DNA from: Hymenobacter cheonanensis | GTDB lineage: Bacteria; Bacteroidota; Bacteroidia; Cytophagales; Hymenobacteraceae | Length of the DNA stretch: 64,000 nucleotides | NCBI RefSeq assembly: GCF_030581075.1 | Contig: NZ_JAUQSW010000008.1 | Span: forward strand, 186,001-250,000 | Direction of reading: 5' to 3' | In this document: in pieces, positions 9,016 to 18,348 of the stretch | Numbering within the stretch: position 1 is the first letter of the stretch | Layout of the letters: the number at the start of each line of letters is the position of its first letter | Notes under the pieces: model-generated | What the model saw: only the letters and a program-made list of their open reading frames with translations | Databases searched by the model: none | What the model was told of the DNA's origin: nothing | Translations under genes and position numbers: made by a program

Positions 9016-10185
9016 GTGTCTGATTCTGCCGCTGTTTTACCTGCCTACGACGTGGCCATCGTGGGCGCCGGCCCCGCGGGCACGGCCTGCGCGCTGGCCC
9101 TGCGCGGCAGCGGCCTGCGGGTAGCGCTGCTCGACAAGGCCACTTTTCCGCGCGATAAGGTGTGCGGCGATGCCGTGCCGGGCCACGCCCTTAAAGCGTT
9201 GCGCCAACTCGACCCCGCCTACACCGATGCCCTCTGGCAGCTGCAGCCGCGCGACGATGTGCGCCGCAGCCGGCTGGTAGCCCCCAGCGGCGGCAGCTTT
9301 TATATGCACTGGAAGCTGCCTACCTTCAACAGCCCGCGCCTCAGTTTCGACGCCGCCCTGCTAGCCCTCGTGCGCCAGCACACGGCCACCGAAGTGCTCG
9401 AAAGCGCGGCACTGAAAACGATAGCCATAACTGCCGACTGCGCCCACCTGCACTTGGCCGATGGCCGGGAAATCAGGGCTGGCCTCGTCGTTGGCTGCGA
9501 CGGGGCCAACTCGGTGGTGGGCCGCCGGCTGCTGCCCGAGGCCCGCCTGGCCCGCGCCCACCACAGCGCCGGCGTGCGCGCCTACTTCGAAAACGTGGCC
9601 GGTGCGGAGAGCGGCACCACCGAGTTTTTCTTCAGCCGCAACCACCTGGCGGGCTACCTGTGGCTGTTTCCGGTGGGAGCGGGGCGCTACAACGTTGGCC
9701 TGGGTATGCTCTCCGAATTGGTAGCCAAGCATAAAATCGACCTCAAAAAGCTGCTGCTCGAACAGCTGGCCACGCACCCCGGGCTAGCCAGCCGCTTCCG
9801 CGAGGCGCAGCAGATAGGGCCCATCCGGGGCTTTGGGCTGCCCATGGGCGGCGGGCGGCAGCGCCCGGCCAGCGGCGCCCGCTTTTTGCTGTGCGGCGAC
9901 GCGGCCTCGCTCATCGACCCTTTGCAGGGCCACGGCATCGACCTGGCCATTCGCAGCGGCATCATGGCCGCCGCGCAGGTGCGCGAATGCGTTGCAAAGC
10001 AGGATTTCAGCGCCGCGTTTATGGCGAAGTACGATGCCGAGCTGCAGCGCCGGCTAGGGCCGCAGCTGGCGCACAGCTACCGCTTGCAGCGCCTGCTCGG
10101 CACCCGGCCCTGGCTCATGAACCTGGGTACGCGGCTGGCGCAGTTGCCCGGCCTGGGCCGCTGGGCGCAGCGGCTGGTGGGGTAA
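9016..10185 (+). CDS. Geranylgeranyl reductase-family FAD-dependent oxidoreductase
   Basis: 389 residues if GTG at 9016 is used; upstream in-frame starts reach 8959 but add non-conserved residues. The N-terminus has a Rossmann FAD site, DVAIVGAGPAGTACALAL, followed by DKATFPRDKVCGDAVPG, the signature of the geranylgeranyl reductase/digeranylgeranylglycerophospholipid reductase-like family. The second FAD motif is FLLCGDAASLIDPLQGHGID near residue 290. Such enzymes reduce isoprenoid double bonds or modify lipids and quinones, though the substrate here is unknown. A TACCTTTA element at 9004-9011 sits just before the GTG. Confidence 0.8.
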   Translation: MSDSAAVLPAYDVAIVGAGPAGTACALALRGSGLRVALLDKATFPRDKVCGDAVPGHALKALRQLDPAYTDALWQLQPRDDVRRSRLVAPSGGSFYMHWKLPTFNSPRLSFDAALLALVRQHTATEVLESAALKTIAITADCAHLHLADGREIRAGLVVGCDGANSVVGRRLLPEARLARAHHSAGVRAYFENVAGAESGTTEFFFSRNHLAGYLWLFPVGAGRYNVGLGMLSELVAKHKIDLKKLLLEQLATHPGLASRFREAQQIGPIRGFGLPMGGGRQRPASGARFLLCGDAASLIDPLQGHGIDLAIRSGIMAAAQVRECVAKQDFSAAFMAKYDAELQRRLGPQLAHSYRLQRLLGTRPWLMNLGTRLAQLPGLGRWAQRLVG

Positions 10186-10235
10186 AGGTGACTATATGGA
10201 GCGCAGTATCTCGCTGGATAACGCCCAACGCGTGG

Positions 10236-10357
10236 ACCTCACCCCCTAGCCCCCTCTCCCTAAGGAGAGGGGGAACTAGCTCTAGTTTAGTGTCTAGAAC
10301 CTAAGACTAAAAGCTAGCTTCCCCTCTCTCCAAGGGGCGGGGGCTAGGGGGTGAGGT
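10236..10357. repeat. Large compound palindrome (18-bp outer arms)
   Basis: Outer arms 10236-10253 and 10340-10357 (ACCTCACCCCCTAGCCCC and its complement) are perfect. Inside are two GC-rich hairpins, CCCCCTCTCC/GGAGAGGGGG and CCCCTCTCTCC/GGGGCGGGG. It fills the space between two codirectional genes. The layout is that of a dispersed palindromic repeat rather than a simple terminator. Confidence 0.75.
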
Positions 10358-10407
10358 TAGCGTCAAAAGGGCAAACTTGCTTAAATTTTATAATTAAAAA
10401 CAAGCCT

Positions 10408-11868
10408 ATGCGTCGCTTTCTACTCGGCCTGCTTTTGATACTTATCGGCTTGGCTGCCGTGCTGCTCGCCAATACCCTGCGCCTGCCCAACCACCAGCTC
10501 GGGGCGGTGCCTGCCGCCCCGGCCGTGGCTGTGGTGCCCGATTCGGCGCTGGCCCACCTGGCCGGGGCGCTGCGCATTCCTACCGTGTCGCGCACCCGGT
10601 ATGCCGAAACCGACACGCTGCCCTTCGACCAGTTTCAGGCCTACTTGCAACGCACGTTTCCGCTCGTGCACCAACGTCTCAGGCTGCAGAAAGTCAACCG
10701 CTACGGCCTGCTCTACGAGTGGCCTGGCACCAACGCGGCCCTGAAGCCACTGCTGCTGCTGGCCCACCAGGATGTAGTGCCCGTGCTGCCCGGTACCGAT
10801 AGCCAGTGGGTGCGCCCGCCCTTTGCCGGGCAGCAGGCCGGCGGCTACCTCTACGGCCGCGGTGCCCTCGATGACAAGCTCAACGTGCTGGGCCAGCTCG
10901 AAGCCGTGGAGGCGTTGCTGCGCGCCGGTTTCCGGCCCCGGCGCACGGTGCTGCTCGCCTTCGGCCACGACGAAGAAACCCAGGGCCGGCGCGGCGCGGC
11001 GGCCCTGGCGGCCTTGCTGCAAACCCAGCACCCGCAGCTGGAAATGGTGCTCGATGAGGGGGGCCTCGTGAAGGCCGATGGCGTGGCGGGCCTAACCCAG
11101 CCCGTGGCCCTGGTGGGCGTGAGCGAGAAGGGCTACCTCACCCTGGAGCTGTCGGCCACCGGGCCGGGCGGGCACTCCTCCATGCCGCCGGCCCTCACGA
11201 GCGTGGGCCGGGTGGCCGCCGCCGTGGCTAAGCTCGAAGCCCAGCCGTTTCCGGCGCGGCTCGATGGGGGCGTGAGCGGCCTGCTAGCCTACCTGGCGCC
11301 GGCCGTGCCCTTCGGCAAGCGGCTGGTGTTTGCCAATCAGTGGGTGTTTGGGCCGTTGATTAAGAAAACGCTGGCCGCCACACCCTCCGGCAACGCGGCG
11401 CTGCGCACCACCACGGCGCCTACCATTATGCGGGGTGGCGATAAGGATAATGTGCTGCCCGACCGAGCCACGGCCACCGTCAATTTCCGGCTGCTGCCCG
11501 GCGACTCGGTGGCGGCCGTGCTGCGCCGGGTGCGGGAAATTATCGACGACCCCCAAATTCAACTACGGACAGTGGGTGAGGGGCGCGATGCCACGCCCGT
11601 GTCGGGCACCGATAATGCGGCCTTTGCCACGCTGCACCGCACCATCCGGAGCGTGTTTCCGCGGGCGCTGGTGGCGCCCTACGTGGTGGTGGGCGCCACC
11701 GATGCCCGCGCCTACGCTAGCCTCTGCCCGCAGGCCACCTACCGCTTCATACCGGTGCTCATGAACCAGGTGGCCATCGAAAGCCTGCACGGCACCAACG
11801 AGCGCCTGCGCGCCGGCGCTTACCCGGATGTTATTCGCTTCTACGCCGCACTCATTAAGAATATGTAG
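10408..11868 (+). CDS. M20 family zinc peptidase
   Basis: 486 residues from ATG 10408 (MRRFLLGLLLILIGLAAVLLA), which gives a single N-terminal membrane anchor; earlier in-frame starts lie in the repeat. Metal-site motifs of M20 carboxypeptidases are present: LLLAHQDVVPV, YGRGALDDKLNVLG, AFGHDEETQGRRGA and the C-terminal IESLHGTNER histidine. Length and layout are nearest to carboxypeptidase S / Gly-X carboxypeptidase types, with a dimerisation domain in the middle. It probably hydrolyses peptides or N-acyl amino acids on the periplasmic side. Its stop codon overlaps the left arm of a hairpin. Confidence 0.88.
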   Translation: MRRFLLGLLLILIGLAAVLLANTLRLPNHQLGAVPAAPAVAVVPDSALAHLAGALRIPTVSRTRYAETDTLPFDQFQAYLQRTFPLVHQRLRLQKVNRYGLLYEWPGTNAALKPLLLLAHQDVVPVLPGTDSQWVRPPFAGQQAGGYLYGRGALDDKLNVLGQLEAVEALLRAGFRPRRTVLLAFGHDEETQGRRGAAALAALLQTQHPQLEMVLDEGGLVKADGVAGLTQPVALVGVSEKGYLTLELSATGPGGHSSMPPALTSVGRVAAAVAKLEAQPFPARLDGGVSGLLAYLAPAVPFGKRLVFANQWVFGPLIKKTLAATPSGNAALRTTTAPTIMRGGDKDNVLPDRATATVNFRLLPGDSVAAVLRRVREIIDDPQIQLRTVGEGRDATPVSGTDNAAFATLHRTIRSVFPRALVAPYVVVGATDARAYASLCPQATYRFIPVLMNQVAIESLHGTNERLRAGAYPDVIRFYAALIKNM

Positions 11869-11934
11869 GGTAAGCTTTAGCTTGCCGGGCGCCAGGTAGC
11901 CTCATGCGAGCGCCCGGCAACTAAAGCTTACCCT
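11867..11934. terminator. Long hairpin overlapping the M20 peptidase stop codon
   Basis: Outer arms 11867-11880 and 11921-11934 (AGGGTAAGCTTTAG) and inner arms 11882-11892 / 11910-11920 (TTGCCGGGCGC) pair perfectly, giving about 25 paired bases. There is no T tract on the right, so this may be a repeat element that also blocks exonucleases or transcription. Confidence 0.6.
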
Positions 11935-11992
11935 ACACGCAAACATCCCTGGTCCCCGGTTTGTCGTAGCAGTTCCGAAGCCCAACCTACTT

Positions 11993-12496
11993 ATGTCCCC
12001 TTCCTCTGCCCGACTGAACGACCTGCTCTACGACGCCGCCCGACGCGGCGATGTGGCCCAACTAAAAGAGCTGCTTCAAAACCCGCAGGTCTACCTCAAC
12101 GCTCAGAATGGCAAGGGCTACACCGCCCTCATTCTGGCAACCTACGACAACCACCTCGACGCCGCCCGCGTGCTGCTCGACGCCGGCGCCAACCCCAACC
12201 TGCAAGATGCCAGCGGCAACTCGGCCCTGATGGGCGTTAGCTTCAAGGGCTACGCCGACATTGCGCGCCTGCTCATCGAGCGCCACGCCAGCCTCGATTT
12301 GCGCAACGGCAACGGCGGCACGGCCCTCATGTTTGCCACGCTGTTTGGGCGTAATGAAATCGTGAAAATCCTGCTCGACGCCGGCGCCGACGCCTCCATC
12401 CACGACTACCGCGGTATGTCGGCCCTGCACCTGGCCGGCCAGCAGGGCAACGAAGTAGCCTGGAAGCTGCTCGGCGGCCCCGAGCAGGAAGACTAA
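11993..12496 (+). CDS. Ankyrin repeat protein
   Basis: 167 residues made almost entirely of four to five ankyrin repeats, seen as GKGYTALILATYDNHLDAARVLLDAGANPN, then SGNSALMGVSFKGYADIARLL, NGGTALMFATLFGRNEIVKILL and RGMSALHLAGQQGNEVAWKLL spaced 33 residues apart. No signal peptide or second domain. Ankyrin stacks bind other proteins; the partner is unknown. Confidence 0.88.
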   Translation: MSPSSARLNDLLYDAARRGDVAQLKELLQNPQVYLNAQNGKGYTALILATYDNHLDAARVLLDAGANPNLQDASGNSALMGVSFKGYADIARLLIERHASLDLRNGNGGTALMFATLFGRNEIVKILLDAGADASIHDYRGMSALHLAGQQGNEVAWKLLGGPEQED

Positions 12497-12522
12497 CCGA
12501 GCGGCGACCTGCTGCCCGGGTC

Positions 12523-12553
12523 AAAGCCCGCCGGTTTTTGGTCAGCGGGCTTT
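12523..12553. terminator. Terminator between convergent genes
   Basis: AAAGCCCGC / GCGGGCTTT perfect stem (12523-12531 and 12545-12553) with a loop containing TTTTT, between the ankyrin gene and the convergent exported-protein gene. Confidence 0.65.
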
Positions 12554-12576
12554 GGCACCGGCGCGTTTTATGCGCG

Positions 12577-13626
12577 CTACTGGCTGCTGGCGCCGGTTTG
12601 CTTCACTAGCTCCTTCAGCAGCTTGTCTTGCACCGTGCCGGCCAGGGTTTCGTCTTTTTGGCGAAAAGTGGCGTAGCTGACAGCCTGACCATTGGCCACA
12701 TCTACTACCTGATACGCCTGCTTGACCCCCGTAGTGAGGCTGGCGGCGCTGCTCACGGCCACGTAGTGCAGGTAGAGGTAGCGCGGGTCGGCGGCGGCCA
12801 CGGCCGTTTCGATAGCGGCCCGGTCCGTCACGAGTACCGGAAAGGGGTAGGCCGCCGCAATAGCTGCCTCCGTTAGCTTGGGGGCTAGCTGCGCGCGGTC
12901 GAGCAGCAGGGTTTTGCTGCGCAGTACCGCCGCGCCTTGGCTGATGCGCGCCTCGGCAGCGCGCGCAATCTCCTCCTCATCCTTGCCCTCGGCGCATTGC
13001 TGCACGTAGGCTTGCAGCTGCTGCACCGTGGTGATGAGGTCGCTGGGGTGGTAGGTCTGAAACCAGTAGTCGTTGGGGTAGCAATACAGGCTTTGGTGAG
13101 CCGCCTCGCGCATACCCGGCGGGAGGCCCGGGGTGCCGGAAAGCCGGTTCATGCCCATTGGCCCCACCGAGCCGGCCGGCTTAAGGGCATTCCGCAGGCT
13201 GGCGCCTTTGGCTTCCATCGTTTCCCTTTCCAGCTTGCCCATGTGGTAGAGCTTCAGCGACTCGGGGGCGAGGTTGAGCACCACGTGAGCCTGCTGCTTG
13301 TCGGCCACCAGGCCTGCCAGCGCCTCTTCTTTGATAATGGTAATGCTCGGCGACAAGCGCCAGAACGTGGCCGCCGCCGCCCAGGCGGCTTGCGCGGCGG
13401 CCGCGTTTTGGTTGTAGGCCTGCCGCTGGGCCGGCGTGCGCAGGCCTAGCATGGGGGGGGCGTTGGCCGGCAACGCCTCGGGCAGCACCACCAGCAGCGG
13501 CTGATTGAGCAGCAGCTTAAACTCCTTAACGGCCATGTAGGAGCCGACAACGGGTTGGCTAAGCTTCTGGGCCAGCGCCGGCCCGCCTGCCAGCAGCAAG
13601 CCAAGTAAGTAGAGCGTTTTTTTCAT
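12577..13626 (-). CDS. Exported protein of unknown function
   Basis: 349 residues beginning with a good signal peptide (MKKTLYLLGLLLAGGPALAQ). I do not recognise a family. Residues 30-60 form a beta-like hydrophobic segment (LLLNQPLLVVLPEAL). There is an Ala-rich helical part around 70-90 and a YLYLHYVAVSS segment near 295 followed by KQAYQVVDVANGQAVSY. It may be periplasmic or surface-bound. It is alone on its strand, with an SDR gene 90 bases upstream. Confidence 0.75.
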   Translation of the reverse strand: MKKTLYLLGLLLAGGPALAQKLSQPVVGSYMAVKEFKLLLNQPLLVVLPEALPANAPPMLGLRTPAQRQAYNQNAAAAQAAWAAAATFWRLSPSITIIKEEALAGLVADKQQAHVVLNLAPESLKLYHMGKLERETMEAKGASLRNALKPAGSVGPMGMNRLSGTPGLPPGMREAAHQSLYCYPNDYWFQTYHPSDLITTVQQLQAYVQQCAEGKDEEEIARAAEARISQGAAVLRSKTLLLDRAQLAPKLTEAAIAAAYPFPVLVTDRAAIETAVAAADPRYLYLHYVAVSSAASLTTGVKQAYQVVDVANGQAVSYATFRQKDETLAGTVQDKLLKELVKQTGASSQ

Positions 13627-13716
13627 GCAGTAAGAAAGAAATAACTAGGTGCCCGCAAGCTAAAGCACGCTAGTCATTCTTTCCCGGCCGGCCTCTTGGA
13701 GCAAGCTTGGTTTGCC

Positions 13717-14505
13717 CTAAATCTGGCGCAGCAGGCCGCCGTCGGCGCGCACCGAGGCGCCGGTGGTGGCGGCCGCTAGGGGGCTCACCAGGTAGGCAGC
13801 CGTGTTGGCAATCTCCTCCACCGCAATGAAGCGCTGGAGCAGGGACGAGGGCCGCGCATCGCGGAAAAACTCGTGCTCGGCCTCCGCGCGGGTTTTGCCC
13901 TCGCCGGCCAGCTTCTTCAAAAATTCTTCCACGCCCTCCGAGGCCGTGGGGCCGGGCAGCAGCGAATTCACCGTTACCTGGGTGCCTTTGGTGAGTTCGG
14001 CCAGGCCACGCGCCACGGCCAGCTGAGCGGTTTTGGTCATGCCGTAGTGTATCATCTCGCTCGGCGTCTGGATAGCCGACTCGCTCGAAATGAACAGGAT
14101 GCGGCCCCAGCCCTGCTGTAGCAAGAGCGGGAAATACTGCCGCGCCAGCCGCACGCCGCTCAGCACGTTCACCTCAAAAAAGCGCAGCCACTCGGCGTCG
14201 GTAATCTCGACAAACGGCTTGGGCTCGAAAATGCCGATGTTGTTGATGAGAATATCGACCGTGGGCACCTGCTTCAATAAGCTTTCGACCTGGCTAGCCT
14301 GCTCAAAATCGACGGCCACGCCGCTGACCTGCGCGCCCGGCGTGCGGGCCAGAATGGCTTGCCTGGCCTCGGCAAGGCGCGCTTCGGTGCGCCCGGTGAG
14401 GATAACGGCCGCGCCCTCGGCCGCCAGGCGCTGGGCAATGGCTAGCCCGATGCCGCCCGTAGAACCCGTGATGAGCGCCGTTTTATGAGTGAGTTGGAGG
14501 TCCAT
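13717..14505 (-). CDS. SDR family NAD(P)-dependent oxidoreductase
   Basis: 262 residues, the classic short-chain dehydrogenase size. The cofactor motif is ITGSTGGIGLAIAQ (TGxxxGIG) near residue 12, with NNIG near 90, the catalytic serine in LFISSESA and YGMTKTAQ providing the YxxxK pair. An acidic or neutral residue follows beta-2 (LTGRTEARL), which suggests NADP preference. Substrate unknown. The C-terminus (GASVRADGGLLRQI) is the usual SDR end. Confidence 0.9.
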   Translation of the reverse strand: MDLQLTHKTALITGSTGGIGLAIAQRLAAEGAAVILTGRTEARLAEARQAILARTPGAQVSGVAVDFEQASQVESLLKQVPTVDILINNIGIFEPKPFVEITDAEWLRFFEVNVLSGVRLARQYFPLLLQQGWGRILFISSESAIQTPSEMIHYGMTKTAQLAVARGLAELTKGTQVTVNSLLPGPTASEGVEEFLKKLAGEGKTRAEAEHEFFRDARPSSLLQRFIAVEEIANTAAYLVSPLAAATTGASVRADGGLLRQI

Positions 14506-14732
14506 GAGTAGAGAAATTGGAAAAGTACTTCGGCCCTAAACCCACTAGGGGCTGGTTTTGATTGAAATGCGCCTCAGAAGTAGGTTGGGCTGGCGCCGAT
14601 GCGGAGGGCCGCTGGCGCGAGGCGCTGCCCGGCGCCAGCAACCAACAAGCTTCCCCGCTAGCCCGCTACCAACCTTTCGACCGGGCTGCGGGTACACGCC
14701 AGGGCCGGGCCGACTACCCCGGCCGGCTGCTT

Positions 14733-15842
14733 ATGAAAGAATACGTGCTTAGCTTTTTCGACCAGTTGCCTGGTGGCCTTATTGCCCTGCTTGTGATGGG
14801 CGGCAGCCTGGTGGGCGGGTTTCTGCTTAAAGTGGGGCTGTTTTGGGCGTTGCGGGCTTATGAGCGCCGCACCGGCTCGGCGCTGGCGGCCTCCGTGTGC
14901 CGGCACCTGGGGCTGGCCCTGTCGTTCTTCGTGCCGGTGCTGCTGGTGGCGGTGCTGCTGCCGCTGGCCCCGCTAGCCCCCGGCCCGCTCGAAGCAGTGC
15001 GCCGGGTGGTGGGTATTGCCTCCATCATCACCTTCGCCTGGGTGCTGATGCGGGCCATGGAGGTGCTCGAAGACCTGGTGCTGGCGCACTATCGCCTCGA
15101 CCGCGACAACAACCTGGCCGTGCGTAAGCTGCTCACCCAGTTGCAGTTTGTGAAAAAAATCGGCGTCTCGCTCATCTTTTTCGTAGCCCTGGCGCTGGTG
15201 CTAATGAGCTTTGCCACGGTGCGCCGCATCGGGGCGGGCCTGCTTACCTCGGCGGGCATTGCCAGCGTTATCGTCGGCTTTGCGGCGCAGCGCTCGCTCA
15301 GCAACCTGCTGGCCGGCTTCCAGATAGCCTTCACCCAGCCCATCCGCATCGACGACGTGCTGGTGGTGGAAGGGGAGTGGGGCCGGGTCGAAGAAATCAC
15401 CTTCACCAACGTCATTATGAAGCTCTGGGACGAGCGCCGGCTGGTGCTGCCGCTCGATTACTTCATCGAAAAGCCGTTCCAGAACTGGACGCGCACCTCG
15501 TCGCAGCTGCTGGGCACGGTCTTTTTCTACGCCGACTACACCCTGCCCGTCGAGGAAGTGCGCGCCGAGCTGGCCCGCATCGCCGCCGCCAGCCCCCGCT
15601 GGGACGGCCGCGTGGCCCTGCTCCACGTCACCGATGCCCAGGAGCGCACCATCCAGCTGCGCGCCCTGGTCAGCGCCGCCGATGCCTCCATCGCCTTCGA
15701 GCTGCGCTGCGAGGTACGAGAAAAGCTGGTGGCCTTTCTCCAGGCCCGGTACCCCGAGTGCCTACCCAAAACCCGCGCCGTGGTCGATGGCCCCGAGCCG
15801 CTGGTGCCCGCCCCGGCGGCCGGCTCGGGGCTCCTTGGCTAG
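14733..15842 (+). CDS. MscS-type mechanosensitive ion channel
   Basis: 369 residues from ATG 14733 (MKEYVLSFFDQLPGG); the frame is open further upstream, but that stretch is not membrane-like. Four to five transmembrane helices lie in residues 15-185. They are followed by the MscS pore/beta-domain signature: GIASVIVGFAAQRSLSNLLAG, then PIRIDDVLVVEGEWGRVEEI and PLDYFIEKPFQNWTR. The channel releases solutes on sudden osmotic downshift. Its stop codon overlaps the convergent DUF1304 gene by four bases. Confidence 0.9.
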   Translation: MKEYVLSFFDQLPGGLIALLVMGGSLVGGFLLKVGLFWALRAYERRTGSALAASVCRHLGLALSFFVPVLLVAVLLPLAPLAPGPLEAVRRVVGIASIITFAWVLMRAMEVLEDLVLAHYRLDRDNNLAVRKLLTQLQFVKKIGVSLIFFVALALVLMSFATVRRIGAGLLTSAGIASVIVGFAAQRSLSNLLAGFQIAFTQPIRIDDVLVVEGEWGRVEEITFTNVIMKLWDERRLVLPLDYFIEKPFQNWTRTSSQLLGTVFFYADYTLPVEEVRAELARIAAASPRWDGRVALLHVTDAQERTIQLRALVSAADASIAFELRCEVREKLVAFLQARYPECLPKTRAVVDGPEPLVPAPAAGSGLLG

Positions 15843-16201
15843 GCTAGCCACAGCGCCGCCAGGGCCAGCAGCGCCGGCAGCGTTTGCACCAGCAAGATGC
15901 GCCGGCCCGCCGTGGCTGCCCCGTAGAGCCCCGCCACCGCCACGCACCCCAGAAAAAACGTGCCCACGCTGCGGTGCCACGCGGGGGCAGCAATGAGCAG
16001 CGCCCACCCCAGCCCCGCCACCAGAAAGCCGTTGTATAAGCCTTGGTTGCCGGCCAGCGTCTTGGTCGCCGGAAACAGCTCGGCCGGCAGCGACTTGAAC
16101 ACCTTCGGCCCCCGCGTGGTCCAGGCAAACATCTCCAGCCACACGATATAGGCGTGAATAAGGGCCACCAGGCCGATAAGCAGCTGGCTGAATAAGTGCA
16201 T
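15839..16201 (-). CDS. DUF1304 family membrane protein
   Basis: 120 residues with four hydrophobic helices. The N-terminal HAYIVWLEMFAWTTRGPKVF and the following KTLAGNQGLYNGFLVAGL are the family hallmarks. Function unknown; it is an inner membrane protein of the size normal for this family. Confidence 0.85.
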   Translation of the reverse strand: MHLFSQLLIGLVALIHAYIVWLEMFAWTTRGPKVFKSLPAELFPATKTLAGNQGLYNGFLVAGLGWALLIAAPAWHRSVGTFFLGCVAVAGLYGAATAGRRILLVQTLPALLALAALWLA

Positions 16202-16280
16202 GATAAGTAGCGGAAGGGTTAGTTGCTCAAAGGAAAGGTGCAGGCCGCAAAAAGGCCCACCGGATAGGGCGGGCCTGGGG

Positions 16281-17678
16281 TTATGCGGGTGGCGTATCGG
16301 CCTCGGCTAGCTTGGCGGCGATGAAGTCGTAGACTTTATTGGCTAGTTGATAATTGATTTCGTGAATTTGGGCATAATTATAATTGTTTCTATAAGGTAA
16401 CTCAAACAGTTCTAAGGTCTGCTTCCGGTCTTTTTGACTAGGAGTGTATAGGCGGCTTTGGATTTTGAATGATGCTTTGCCGAACGTAAAATCAAAGCTT
16501 AGACTTAAATCAAAATCATTAAATTTTTGCCTGAAAGCTTTCCATTTAATAGTTAATTCAAAATCATTAAAAAAGCTTCTATCATTAATGAAAATGCCAG
16601 CGATGGATTCTGATAAAGACGTTAATTTAAGTAGTTCAATTTCTTCTGGAAATGGTGAGCCTTCATCGAATAAAGAAATAGAAAAAGATTTTTCTAAAAA
16701 AGCAAAATCAAACTTTGATACCTGCTCTAATAAATTGTCAAGCCAAGGTTTGAGAAAGCTATTGTAAAGCTTTATCTTAGTCTGAATATTCCAGCCAAAT
16801 TCTGGACTATCCTCCCGGTCAAGAGTTTTTTTCAACAGTGCCAACTTCTTATCTAAGTCATCTGGCTCGTCAATAGATTCTCCCTTCGCCGCCCGAATCA
16901 TCAGCCGCAGCGAGGCTTCCACGTTTTCGATGATGAAGCGCAGAAACGGTTCCGGCTCGCCCGCATCGGCTTCGGAGAGGGCGGCGAGGTAGCGGTTGCG
17001 GGTGGTTTCGTCGGCTTTGATAACGGTGATGGGGTAGCCGTGCCGCATCAGAATCAGGTTCATCAGCAGGCGCGACATGCGGCCGTTGCCATCATCAAAC
17101 GGATGGATACTGACGAAGCGATGGTGAAACTCCGCCGCTAGGGCTACGGGGTGCAGCGTAGGTGCTTCGACCTCCTCGCGATACCAGATAAGAAGGTCGT
17201 TCATGCGCGCCGGGGTTTCCTCGGGGCTGGCGAAGTAGAAGGTTTCGCCGGTGGCCGTGCGCACGTTGTTGCTGCTCGTTTTGTACTGGCCGGGCACTAT
17301 GCGTTGGCGCGTGGGCTGGCCAGTAGCCGTGTAGGCCGGCTTGTAGTGCTCGTCGCCGAGCAGCACCTGATGCATTTCGCGGATGAACTGCTCGGTGAGG
17401 GGCCGGTCGTCGTGCACAATCTCTTCGAGCCCGCGCACAGCCTCGTCGTGGCCCTTGATGTCGAGGTGGTCGCGCAGCGGCTTACCCTCCGCCGTGAGGC
17501 CGTGCAGCAGCAGCGAGCGCGTTTCGCCCAGCGTCAGCGAGTTGCCCTCAATGGCGTTGGAGTGGTAGTTCCAGTCGAGCCGAAACTTTTGCAGCACCCG
17601 CTGCTCCTGCTCGGGGGCGAGGGGGCGCAGAGCATCCAACTCCGCCTTGAGGCGGTCGAGGTCGGCGAAGAGGGGCAT
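16281..17678 (-). CDS. Fic domain protein (AMP transferase type)
   Basis: 465 residues from ATG 17676-17678 (MPLFADLDRL). That start is chosen because an upstream terminator hairpin (17702-17729) includes the next in-frame ATG. The Fic core motif HPFDDGNGRMSRLL near residue 190 is intact, and SNAIEGNSLTLGETR near residue 40 matches the inhibitory-helix motif ([S/T]xxxEGN) of class II Fic proteins. Fic enzymes usually attach AMP to target proteins. The first two thirds are GC-rich like the neighbours, whereas 16380-16860, coding for the C-terminal third, is clearly AT-rich, with an unrelated unknown domain. That suggests a domain swap or transfer. Confidence 0.87.
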   Translation of the reverse strand: MPLFADLDRLKAELDALRPLAPEQEQRVLQKFRLDWNYHSNAIEGNSLTLGETRSLLLHGLTAEGKPLRDHLDIKGHDEAVRGLEEIVHDDRPLTEQFIREMHQVLLGDEHYKPAYTATGQPTRQRIVPGQYKTSSNNVRTATGETFYFASPEETPARMNDLLIWYREEVEAPTLHPVALAAEFHHRFVSIHPFDDGNGRMSRLLMNLILMRHGYPITVIKADETTRNRYLAALSEADAGEPEPFLRFIIENVEASLRLMIRAAKGESIDEPDDLDKKLALLKKTLDREDSPEFGWNIQTKIKLYNSFLKPWLDNLLEQVSKFDFAFLEKSFSISLFDEGSPFPEEIELLKLTSLSESIAGIFINDRSFFNDFELTIKWKAFRQKFNDFDLSLSFDFTFGKASFKIQSRLYTPSQKDRKQTLELFELPYRNNYNYAQIHEINYQLANKVYDFIAAKLAEADTPPA

Positions 17679-17701
17679 GGGTCTGCGGAATTTTTTAATA
17701 A

Positions 17702-17729
17702 AAAGACTCATTGAAAACAATGAGTCTTT
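17702..17729 (-). terminator. Rho-independent terminator
   Basis: AAAGACTCATTG / CAATGAGTCTTT, a 12-bp perfect stem with a 4-base loop. In the minus direction it is followed by a T-rich run (TTTTATTAAAAAATT). It ends the 201-residue unknown gene before the Fic gene. Confidence 0.85.
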
Positions 17730-17742
17730 CTGCTGTGAGGTA

Positions 17743-18348
17743 TTAAAGGTTAAAAAAGTCATCAAGCCTTTTCTGCTTCTGCTGCGCGTTATACTGTCTC
17801 TGCAATACATTAGTGATAGTCGTAATTGCTTCAGGAAGTAATTGCATTCTAATTGATGCTATTCTATCATTGATAGCGTCAACCTGACGCTGCAAATCCT
17901 GACTTATTAAGTCAAGTTCTTTCTTCTTTTCCTGTCGAACTTCTAAGCTATCTAAGCCGCCATTTTGGAGTAGAATTTCTACCGTAATAGAACTATCCTT
18001 ATAAGAGGTTAAATAGTTGCTATGTTTAATATAAGAAGAAAATGTCGAGGGCCCATTAATCGTCCATGTCTTACGTAGTACGTCACGTAGGTTTAAGCCC
18101 CCAACCGTACCGCTTCCTAGCTTAGAAAGAGGAATATTCTCATGCTGAGAAGGTCTCGTTACTCCCTCCTCTATGCTTAGTTTCGCATGAGGGAACTCAG
18201 AGTCTATTATCTGTTGTGCAATCTTTGGCGCATCATCAACTTGCTGCGAATCACTTAGAATCACTGCCTGAGCTTTTTCCACAGCTCTCTTAATTCGTTC
18301 AGCAATATTATTTTCAAAACTTTGGGGTTTGTTTGAAGAATTATGCAT
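17743..18348 (-). CDS. Hypothetical protein, AT-rich
   Basis: 201 residues with no signal peptide or membrane segment. No family recognised. The C-terminal half (residues 130-190) is rich in charged residues and Gln and is probably a coiled coil (RQEKKKELDLISQDLQRQ). Base composition is much more AT-rich than the window average. Together with the Fic C-terminal third it forms a distinct patch, which points to acquired DNA. The gap upstream to 18526 holds only a tRNA-like relic (see findings). Confidence 0.65.
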   Translation of the reverse strand: MHNSSNKPQSFENNIAERIKRAVEKAQAVILSDSQQVDDAPKIAQQIIDSEFPHAKLSIEEGVTRPSQHENIPLSKLGSGTVGGLNLRDVLRKTWTINGPSTFSSYIKHSNYLTSYKDSSITVEILLQNGGLDSLEVRQEKKKELDLISQDLQRQVDAINDRIASIRMQLLPEAITTITNVLQRQYNAQQKQKRLDDFFNL